A DNA stretch of 64,000 nt, taken from the NCBI GenBank assembly GCA_964399035.1, contig CAYNPH010000009.1, forward strand, positions 1 through 64,000, given 5' to 3'. The notes below the pieces were generated by a model. That model made no database searches and had not been told where the DNA came from. It saw only the letters and a list, made by a program, of their open reading frames with translations. The stretch comes from WAOL01 sp964399035. Its GTDB lineage: Archaea; Thermoproteota; Thermoprotei_A; Sulfolobales; NBVN01. The translations under genes and the position numbers were made by a program. Shown here piece after piece: positions 25,191 to 31,625 of the stretch. Positions within the stretch are counted from its first letter, which is position 1. Each line of letters opens with the position of its first letter.

Positions 25191-25344
25191 GTTTCTCGCT
25201 GATCCTGTACATTACGTACTCACTAATCACGTAGAGCAAGGTAGCGACGATCGTTAAGCATAATACCCCCTTAGAGGGATGTATGCTTAACAAAGCAGTG
25301 ACCACAGCCCCTAGTACTAGCACTAACCTTACTGCCGTACGCAT
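25183..25344 (-). CDS. cedA2: CedA2-like small membrane protein (53 aa)
   Basis: A short frame on the minus strand runs from ATG (25344-25342) to TGA (25185-25183). The 53-residue product starts MRTAVRLVLVLGAVVTALLS, has the connecting SIHPSKG, then a second hydrophobic segment (VLCLTIVATLLYVISEYVMY) and a polar tail. The start codon lies 3 bp after the stop of the CedA-like gene, so it is almost certainly translated from the same message. In Sulfolobus the DNA-import protein CedA is flanked by two small two-helix proteins, CedA1 and CedA2; size, topology and position fit CedA2. The sequence itself is too short to prove it. Confidence 0.6.
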   Translation of the reverse strand: MRTAVRLVLVLGAVVTALLSIHPSKGVLCLTIVATLLYVISEYVMYRISEKPT

Positions 25345-25347
25345 GGC

Positions 25348-26691
25348 TTACACCAGCTTAAGCTTTAGCCCACCACCGAGAACACGCGCTAGTGCGGCCG
25401 ACATTGCAAGGAGTATTGCCAAGTACACCCCCGGCAGGAATACTAGGGCGTAAAGGAAGGATATACAGAGGGTCAGTATTCCCGTTATTATGTCGAATAT
25501 TGAACTTAGGTACGTTATGCGTTTCTCGTTCACGCTAGGCTTAGCGTAGAAGGATGGGGTATACTCCACCGTTATGTTGTGCTCGCCTGAGGGGGTGGGG
25601 AACGTGCAGTCCTTCATTAATATTCCCGCCCAAGATCTCTCCGTGAAATTGCAGGTTAAGGTACTTCCGTCAAGCATTATTGCCGACACGTTCGCTCCCT
25701 TTACGAGGGTTAGGTAGGTCGTAAAGCCCGTGTCGGTGTATAGATCCACGGAGATCCTTCCGAGGGTTACGTTATAATACATGATCTCGGTTCCCCAAGG
25801 TATTAGCAGGGCTGCTCCGGAGGAGTATATTAGGCTCTTAAGCACCAGCTTAACATTGCTGTCTCCATGCTTAATCACGCTTGGACTCGGCGTTATTATG
25901 TACCCCATGAATAACACCTTAACGTTAAGCTTGAAGTTATCAGGTAACGCGTCTAGACCGTCCCCTATGAGGGTGCGTCCTGCCTCATCACCCACGATTA
26001 CTCCTACTGGTTTCCCGAGGGAATTCTCACTATAAAAGTTAAGCACAGGATAGGGAACGGGGTTTCCCAACGCATCGATAACCTGTATCCTTATGGTTTC
26101 GGAATTCCACTTAAACCCGCTGGCAACAGTTACGTTCTCAAAGGACGATACGAAGGCGGGCAGTAATGGCATGCCAACATACATAACGAGGGATGCCGCT
26201 ATGAAGAAGGCCCCAACGCCCTTCCCAATACGGAAGGGAAGTGAGTACAGTAATATACCTATACTCGTTAGCTTGTCCCTGTATATATAGATGAAGGACG
26301 AAAGCAGGTACAGCCCCCGAAGCGCAGAAAACGAAGTGGCAAGGAATGATGCCGCCATCTTCAATGGCGATGAAAGGTAAGAATATTCCGTCGACTTAAC
26401 AAAGGAGGCGGCATACGTCAAACCAGCGAAAACACCGCCTAATGCCGCTGTCCGGGCACTTAACCATGCGTAGAGAGAGGGCCAATCCGCACCTACAACT
26501 CTAAGTAATTCGTCACCGAGGTACAGTATTAGCGTAGCTGAGGACGCTAGAATCACCGCGGCTATGGCATCAGCTATTAGCTTGGGTCCCCACCGCTTGA
26601 CAGACATGAGCGGTATTGGCAACGCAAGTATTAGCACACCGATCACGTACGTTAGCATGGCTAAGTCCATAGCCAGTAGCAGTATTTCCAA
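25348..26691 (-). CDS. cedA: CedA-like polytopic membrane protein of the crenarchaeal DNA-import system
   Basis: This 447-residue membrane protein has about four to five hydrophobic helices in the first 180 residues, a large external beta-rich domain (about 185-385, with IRIQVIDALGNPVPYPVLNF and many N-x-S/T sites) and two C-terminal helices (about 393-440). CedA imports DNA during species-specific exchange after UV damage and has been compared to VirB6 of bacterial conjugation machines. The identification rests on topology and on the two small partner genes on either side (26705-26983 and 25183-25344). The ATPase CedB is not in this window. Confidence 0.65.
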   Translation of the reverse strand: MEILLLAMDLAMLTYVIGVLILALPIPLMSVKRWGPKLIADAIAAVILASSATLILYLGDELLRVVGADWPSLYAWLSARTAALGGVFAGLTYAASFVKSTEYSYLSSPLKMAASFLATSFSALRGLYLLSSFIYIYRDKLTSIGILLYSLPFRIGKGVGAFFIAASLVMYVGMPLLPAFVSSFENVTVASGFKWNSETIRIQVIDALGNPVPYPVLNFYSENSLGKPVGVIVGDEAGRTLIGDGLDALPDNFKLNVKVLFMGYIITPSPSVIKHGDSNVKLVLKSLIYSSGAALLIPWGTEIMYYNVTLGRISVDLYTDTGFTTYLTLVKGANVSAIMLDGSTLTCNFTERSWAGILMKDCTFPTPSGEHNITVEYTPSFYAKPSVNEKRITYLSSIFDIITGILTLCISFLYALVFLPGVYLAILLAMSAALARVLGGGLKLKLV

Positions 26692-26704
26692 GGGTACCCA
26701 CCGC

Positions 26705-26983
26705 TCAAGGCTTTGGCGGAGGGGGTAACGGCTGGTAAAGGTTTGATGTTAGGTATGATATTAGGGCGAATATTGAGGAGCCCACCGCCATCCAGAAGGC
26801 AGCCATTACGGCGTCCTCCACCAGTGACTGCCCGGCCTTCTTCACCCTGTGTATGGGTACGGGCGAGCCTCGGACAGCCCACCCTATGACCCAGGACACT
26901 AGGAACAGTGCCCATGCAATAGCCATGATCTGCACTGTCAGATTCCTAACGAACGTCACTACGTCCAAAGTTGCCACCCGCAA
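26705..26983 (-). CDS. cedA1: CedA1-like pilin subunit of the DNA-import system
   Basis: The 92-residue product has two hydrophobic helices (about 13-36 and 56-80) joined by a conserved-looking basic loop, RGSPVPIHRVKKAGQSLVEDA, and ends in a Pro-rich tail (PLPPPPKP). CedA1 of Aeropyrum is reported to build a conjugation-like pilus related to VirB2 pilins; this helix-loop-helix layout and the loop match what I recall of that family. The start is TTG 26983; a TATA-like run (TTTTTTAAG on the minus strand, about 26995-27003) lies just upstream. The CedA-like gene begins 13 bp after its stop. Confidence 0.68.
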   Translation of the reverse strand: MRVATLDVVTFVRNLTVQIMAIAWALFLVSWVIGWAVRGSPVPIHRVKKAGQSLVEDAVMAAFWMAVGSSIFALISYLTSNLYQPLPPPPKP

Positions 26984-27034
26984 AATTGGGAGGCTTAAAA
27001 AATGTGCCTAGACACAAACGTAGGTGACTGACCT

Positions 27035-29044
27035 GTGAGACCTTGGGGAGTGACACTGACGCTTTACTGGTGCCCTAACTGCAACGTCCCGCTGAGGCAG
27101 AGGATATGTAGCCGATGCGGGGGTGAGGGATTTAAGGTCAACGTATCGGAGCCAGGAGACGTGAGGCCGGCATTCGCGAGTGACTTATCATTAATTAAGG
27201 AAGCCATGCTGTACGAATTCGGGAGCGATGCCCTCTATAGGGAACTCATAGTTAATGGTGCGGTATATCTGAACAAGACACCGCATTACGATGATATGAA
27301 GGAGGTTATTTCGGGAGGCACGATAGTTGGCAGGCTGTACTTTGATCCCTCAACATACGCCTGGCGTTGGCGACTCAATAGAGTAAGCGCGCCGATAGCC
27401 CTGGACTTAGGACTAGTACGTGCATTCAAGGTGGGGAAAGCAAAACCGCTAATGGATCTAGGGCCCGGAGACAGGGAAGGGGATCAAGCAGTAGTAATCG
27501 ATAATTCAGGGGAACCTGTAGCGCTGGCTGTCGTTAGGCACGGACGTTACAGGATCCAGACAATATTCAAGGAGCATGTAGGGGAGATAATAAGGAAGCC
27601 GTCCTCCTTTAACCTCTTCGAGAAATGTAATAATCTCTGGGTAAGGAGTAGGCTATCAAAAGCTATTAAGAACCTAGTGATAATGGCGGAGAAAACAGGT
27701 CTCCCGCCAGTGGTTTCCTACTCGGGAGGTAAGGACTCGATCACGGCACTCTCCCTAACCCTAGAAGCAGGGCTGGAACCAGTAATCCTGTTTAACGACA
27801 CCGGGCTCGAACTCCCGCCAACGCTCAAGAACGTTGGTACTGTGGCCCGTAAGTTTAACCTCAAACTACTCACCGCGTCAGCCGGTAACAAGTTCTGGGA
27901 ATCGGTAAACATCTTTGGTCCGCCCGCCAAGGACTATCGCTGGTGTTGCAAAGTAGTTAAGATGGCCCCTATCGCCCGAATTTACAAGAAGTACTTCCCC
28001 AACGGATTACTAGCGATAATAGGTCAGCGAGCCTTTGAGTCCGTCGACAGGTCCAGGTCAGGTGCTGTGTGGCGTAACCGGTGGCTACCCGCCGCACTCA
28101 ACATGTCACCACTACAGGAATGGGATCAACTAACGGTGTGGTTCTATATACTACAGAGAAGGCTCCCAGTAAACGAACTCTACTTTAAAGGATTCGACAG
28201 GCTCGGATGCTTCATGTGCCCAGCGGGTAATATTGCTGAGTACTACATGGTCGAGAAAAATTACCCAGAGTGCTGGCGAAGATGGGAACGCGTGCTAGTC
28301 GAGTGGAAGGAGAGGCTCAATGAGAGCGACCTCTGGATAAGGTATCACTTATGGCGGTGGTTAAACCCTCTGTCACAGGGAAGGAGGAGGCTAGAGTCTT
28401 GGTTAGGGATAAAGAAACCCGGTAACTGGCGACTACTCTACGAAGGGATTAGCGGTATCTCACTAACTTCCGTTCCCATAAGCGACGATCACTATAAAAT
28501 AAGGATAAGCAGTGAGCAACTGAGCCTTGATAGTATACGTAAGCAATGGAGCATCATAGCTGACACACCACCCAAGAAAGTATGTAGTGATAACTCCGAT
28601 GAGGACTGCGTCCTCACACTTAGGAAGTCATGCACTACCATTGTAGTACGCCCTAATGAGGTGGAAGTTCACGGCTCTAATGCCAGAGAAACTGCCTTCG
28701 ATGTACTTAAGGTTATGGTTAGGTGGAGTAAATGCTGTTCCTGCGGTAGTTGCGAGATTTGGTGCCCGACGAACGCTATCAAGGTAAAGGAGGGTCGTCC
28801 CGTAGTAGATCCCAGAAAGTGTATAGGTTGTAAGGCATGCATAGAGGCATGCCCTATCGCGGAGGTATTCACGGAGAGGCTTTTGATTCCCCAATTACTT
28901 AATAATCCCAAAGGCAGACCCAGGAGAAAACACTCATTCATAATAGAGCTTCAACGGAGTGCTAGAAAAGCCAGAAGCGGGGAAACCAGGAAAGCTAAAC
29001 TAACCCTAGAGGGTCTCTCCGACTTCCTTGACTTCAGCAACTGA
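27035..29044 (+). CDS. PAPS-reductase-like ATP pyrophosphatase with zinc ribbon, PUA-like and ferredoxin domains
   Basis: A 669-residue multidomain protein. It has an N-terminal zinc ribbon (C13, C16, C25, C28), then a PUA-like region at ~110-185 ending in a conserved ...VRHGRYRI. The PAPS-reductase/N-type ATPase domain has the PP-loop SGGKDS at 230-235, a WCC at ~308 and a later CFMCP cluster. The C terminus has two 4Fe-4S motifs (CCSCGSCEIWCP near 567 and CIGCKACIEACP near 594). Dissimilatory-type labelling as PAPS reductase is doubtful: the PUA domain points to RNA, so tRNA thiolation or another sulfur transfer to RNA is a fair inference. It is divergent from cedA1. Start GTG 27035. Confidence 0.7.
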   Translation: MRPWGVTLTLYWCPNCNVPLRQRICSRCGGEGFKVNVSEPGDVRPAFASDLSLIKEAMLYEFGSDALYRELIVNGAVYLNKTPHYDDMKEVISGGTIVGRLYFDPSTYAWRWRLNRVSAPIALDLGLVRAFKVGKAKPLMDLGPGDREGDQAVVIDNSGEPVALAVVRHGRYRIQTIFKEHVGEIIRKPSSFNLFEKCNNLWVRSRLSKAIKNLVIMAEKTGLPPVVSYSGGKDSITALSLTLEAGLEPVILFNDTGLELPPTLKNVGTVARKFNLKLLTASAGNKFWESVNIFGPPAKDYRWCCKVVKMAPIARIYKKYFPNGLLAIIGQRAFESVDRSRSGAVWRNRWLPAALNMSPLQEWDQLTVWFYILQRRLPVNELYFKGFDRLGCFMCPAGNIAEYYMVEKNYPECWRRWERVLVEWKERLNESDLWIRYHLWRWLNPLSQGRRRLESWLGIKKPGNWRLLYEGISGISLTSVPISDDHYKIRISSEQLSLDSIRKQWSIIADTPPKKVCSDNSDEDCVLTLRKSCTTIVVRPNEVEVHGSNARETAFDVLKVMVRWSKCCSCGSCEIWCPTNAIKVKEGRPVVDPRKCIGCKACIEACPIAEVFTERLLIPQLLNNPKGRPRRKHSFIIELQRSARKARSGETRKAKLTLEGLSDFLDFSN

Positions 29045-29056
29045 AGATCCGAGATT

Positions 29057-29115
29057 TCAGCTAGTGGTCCTTTCTTCATCCCCCTCGAGGGGTCCTTTAG
29101 GACACCACTCATCAT
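29057..29115 (-). ncRNA. probable box C/D guide sRNA
   Basis: Minus strand: C box ATGATGA (29115-29109), degenerate D' region (CTAA), a perfect palindrome CCCCTCGAGGGG in the D'-C' spacer, C' GGATGAA (29081-29075), a 14-nt guide GAAAGGACCACTAG and D box CTGA (29060-29057). Only the D guide is a full-length guide; the first is short. The spacer hairpin resembles that of the RNA at 62947-62999. A simple terminator hairpin for the upstream plus-strand gene is the alternative. Confidence 0.5.
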
Positions 29116-29209
29116 TTAACACATACTCACTGCCATTACCTACAGGCGCACCGAGGCTATAATACTGACCTTAACAGCATAATTCTCAGCTAATCAGCTT
29201 GAGATGATA

Positions 29210-29533
29210 CTAGCGGAAAAGCGTAACGACACACATCACCGTATCCCGTAATTCTCTTAAATCAACCTCTTCACCTGTCTCTACAATAACACAGAACATT
29301 TGCTCATCAGCATTTTTCTTAAGGAATACCATGCTGGCTAAACTTACCTTTGACTTGTCTTTACGACACTGCTCAGGTAACGCACCGTACCTCATTACCG
29401 TTAACATTTCCGGCGCATCACATGTGGAATTAACCATGAAGTCCAAGCAGAAATGAACTGCGTCCTCGAAGCTACAGTGGCGCTTAATCCTATGGTTATC
29501 CGAAGCTATTACGAATATTGAGGACATCTTCAA
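29210..29533 (-). CDS. hypothetical protein, paralogue of 29666-29983
   Basis: The 107-residue protein is unrecognised. It starts SSIFVIASDNHRIKRHCS, which aligns with the neighbouring gene's KLVLVTSKSHPLNRHFS (shared pattern hydrophobic strand, S-x-x-H-x-x-x-R-H-x-S). It has seven Cys, unusual here, and no membrane segment. An internal Asp-Val-Arg-Glu segment near the end (ETGEEVDLRELRDTVM) resembles a helix. The two paralogues are probably an old tandem duplication. Confidence 0.45.
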   Translation of the reverse strand: MKMSSIFVIASDNHRIKRHCSFEDAVHFCLDFMVNSTCDAPEMLTVMRYGALPEQCRKDKSKVSLASMVFLKKNADEQMFCVIVETGEEVDLRELRDTVMCVVTLFR

Positions 29534-29665
29534 TCACCATGATTTCTTATCACTATCCGCCGTAGCTACTCGCACAGTACTTTGCTTATAATATAGGTAA
29601 TTCCCGAGTTTATTCGTTTTAAGTAAAACTAGGTTCTCGATCCTGGTTTCGCCCACAGTAATTCA

Positions 29666-29983
29666 TCATTCTAGGTAGGGTCGTAGTGCCTCCATAGCTA
29701 TGTTGTAGTCTTTCTCCTCATCTAACTTCCCCTGACTAGTTAGGTTGGGTTGCGTAAGTACCTTTATTACCGTGCCGTCCTCAAGTTCAGCAAGTAGCTG
29801 AGGAAGCCACGTTAATCCTAATTCGTCCGTTTCGCCGTGCTCAGTTAGGTAAACATAGTCCTCCTCCCTAACCTCTAACTCGAGCTTCAGTTCCTTGGAT
29901 AGCCTCTCAGCCAGCTTGCTGAAGTGCCTATTGAGTGGATGTGATTTGCTCGTCACCAGTACCAGTTTCTTTACCTTGACCAT
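29666..29983 (-). CDS. hypothetical protein, thioredoxin-like size, paralogue of 29210-29533
   Basis: A 105-residue alpha/beta protein: strand KKLVLVTS, the S-x-x-H-x-x-x-R-H motif, a helix (AERLSKELKLELEV), an acidic turn EEDYVYLTEHGETDELG, the conserved-looking LTWLPQLLAELEDGTVIKVLTQP and a C-terminal helix. I do not recognise a family; the pattern suggests a small stand-alone domain. The ATG at 29983 lies 25 bp inside a short leader. It is 132 bp from its paralogue. Confidence 0.55.
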   Translation of the reverse strand: MVKVKKLVLVTSKSHPLNRHFSKLAERLSKELKLELEVREEDYVYLTEHGETDELGLTWLPQLLAELEDGTVIKVLTQPNLTSQGKLDEEKDYNIAMEALRPYLE

Positions 29984-30042
29984 GCTTGTTCACACGGGGA
30001 TAAGTAGTGCGTAGGGGGTAAATAGGTTATTTGTTCAGGTTT

Positions 30043-30095
30043 TCAGCCGGCAGCTGACATCATTCAATGCAGTCAGTTCCCGGATTCCTCAACAT
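30043..30095 (-). ncRNA. box C/D guide sRNA
   Basis: Minus strand: C box ATGTTGA (30095-30089, one change from consensus), 12-nt guide GGAATCCGGGAA, D' CTGA (30076-30073), 9-nt spacer, perfect C' ATGATGT (30063-30057), 10-nt guide CAGCTGCCGG and D box CTGA (30046-30043). Spacing and length (53 nt) are canonical. The D' guide would direct a C in UUCCCGG. I could not place the targets from memory. It sits between the 29666 gene (upstream on the same strand) and the divergent phosphatidyltransferase. Confidence 0.75.
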
Positions 30096-30240
30096 CCCTG
30101 TTTATAGGATCATTAAGGTATTTTAAATTCTGATTCAATGGGAGTTTAGGTAATCTTCCGCCCCGTAACTAAAAGAAAAGTAATTACGCCTCCCTTCCCA
30201 GAGAAATGTAATCAGTGAGTAGGAGGTACGGTGAGCATCG

Positions 30241-30816
30241 ATGCTGACCCGCCTAAGAGAATCTGTAAGACCGCTAGCTGAGGCCCTAGGAAGAAACCTA
30301 AGTAAGCTTGGAGTATCGCCTAACGCGTTAACTGTTGCGGGATTAGTATTCTCTGTACTTACCCCAGTAGCTGCAATCCTACTTAATCCGTGGTCCTCCC
30401 TAGCCCTCATGTTCCTTTCCGCCACGTTCGATTTCCTAGATGGCGCCGTAGCGAAGGCGACGGGGAACATTAGCAAGAAGGGGGCGTTCCTAGACTCTTT
30501 CAGCGACCGCGTGGCTGATGCCGCATACATACTGACGCTTAAGCTCCTAGGCGTAGATTGGGTTCCAGCGTTCCTCTTCGTGATTACGGCATTCCTCATA
30601 AGTTATGCTAGAGCTAGGGGCGAGGCATTAGGGCTGAAGATGGAGGGTGTGGGTCTCATGGAGAGGGGTGACCGCATAGTAGCAATCGGTACTGCACTAA
30701 TCCTCCTATGTATGGGTTACGTTAAGGTAGCAACAATCGTTGTCTGGGTCTCCATAGCCCTATGCATAATAACCATTATACATAGGGTTGCGTATATAAT
30801 ATCGGGAACTGAGTAA
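30241..30816 (+). CDS. CDP-alcohol phosphatidyltransferase (archaetidylinositol-phosphate synthase type)
   Basis: The catalytic signature D-x2-D-G-x2-A-x9-G-x3-D-x3-D is present from D64: D64, D67-G68, G81, D85 and D89; the usual AR is A71-K72. The 191-residue protein has about six membrane helices. Archaeal members of this size join CDP-archaeol to inositol phosphate, making the head group of crenarchaeal lipids; glycerol phosphate is the other option. The ATG at 30241 is used; a GTG at 30231 is out of frame. Its stop overlaps the next start (TAATG). Confidence 0.78.
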   Translation: MLTRLRESVRPLAEALGRNLSKLGVSPNALTVAGLVFSVLTPVAAILLNPWSSLALMFLSATFDFLDGAVAKATGNISKKGAFLDSFSDRVADAAYILTLKLLGVDWVPAFLFVITAFLISYARARGEALGLKMEGVGLMERGDRIVAIGTALILLCMGYVKVATIVVWVSIALCIITIIHRVAYIISGTE

Positions 30817-31625
30817 TGAAAGCGTCCCGCTCAGCATGGTTATTCACGCTAGGTAACGAAGTCGTTCAAGGGAGGGTAGTTAACACTAATGCCTCATACC
30901 TTGGCAGGAGATTAACTCTGTTAGGCTTCGATGTGCGGGGGAACATATCGCTCGTTGATGACGTATCGCTTGTTACGGAGTTCCTGAGGTACGTAGTAAG
31001 TAAGATGAAGCCAGCCTTAATCGTGACGACCGGTGGCTTAGGACCTACGTACGACGACCGCACGTTGGAGGCTGTGGCGAAGGCTGCGGGACGGGAGCTC
31101 GTACTGAATGAGGAGGCTCTGAGGATGATACGTGAAAAGTATTCTGAGAGGGGGCTTGAGCTAACGGAGGACAGAGTTAAGATGGCCTACCTTCCCGAAG
31201 GCAGCATTCCAATACCGAATAACGTGGGTACGGCGCCCGGGTGCTGGCTTGAGGTGGATGGAACCATAATAGTGTCTTTGCCGGGGGTTCCCCGAGAGTT
31301 AGAGTCAATGTGGGAGGGCTGGGTCGAGCCTAAACTGCGTGAGTTACTCCCTGAAATCCACATTGTGGAACGTACGTTCAGAGTCGTCGGTGTTCCTGAG
31401 TCCTCAGTTGCACCAGTAGTTAAGAGGATCTTAAAGACTTATGGCAATGTGTACATAAAGACCCACCCTAAGGGCCATGAAATAAGGGCACCTATACTAG
31501 ATGTTTATGTGATGGCTGCCTCTGAGAACCTTGAGGAAGCTAAGCGAACGGTTAGCGAGGTTGCGGAGAAGTTGATTAGCGAGTTAAGAGAGCTTGGAGG
31601 ACGTATCGAGGGTGTCAACGCGTAA
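30816..31625 (+). CDS. CinA/MoCF-domain protein
   Basis: This 269-residue protein is the N-terminal (MoCF) half of the CinA family: TLGNEVVQGRVVNTNASYLGRRL, the phosphate-binding TTGGLGPTYDDRTLEAVAKA, and PGVPRELESMWEG. Full bacterial CinA also has a C-terminal nicotinamide-nucleotide amidase domain, absent here as in many archaea; the MoCF domain in relatives hydrolyses ADP-ribose. It is coupled by overlap to the phosphatidyltransferase; its end overlaps polB by 11 bp (convergent). Confidence 0.82.
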   Translation: MKASRSAWLFTLGNEVVQGRVVNTNASYLGRRLTLLGFDVRGNISLVDDVSLVTEFLRYVVSKMKPALIVTTGGLGPTYDDRTLEAVAKAAGRELVLNEEALRMIREKYSERGLELTEDRVKMAYLPEGSIPIPNNVGTAPGCWLEVDGTIIVSLPGVPRELESMWEGWVEPKLRELLPEIHIVERTFRVVGVPESSVAPVVKRILKTYGNVYIKTHPKGHEIRAPILDVYVMAASENLEEAKRTVSEVAEKLISELRELGGRIEGVNA

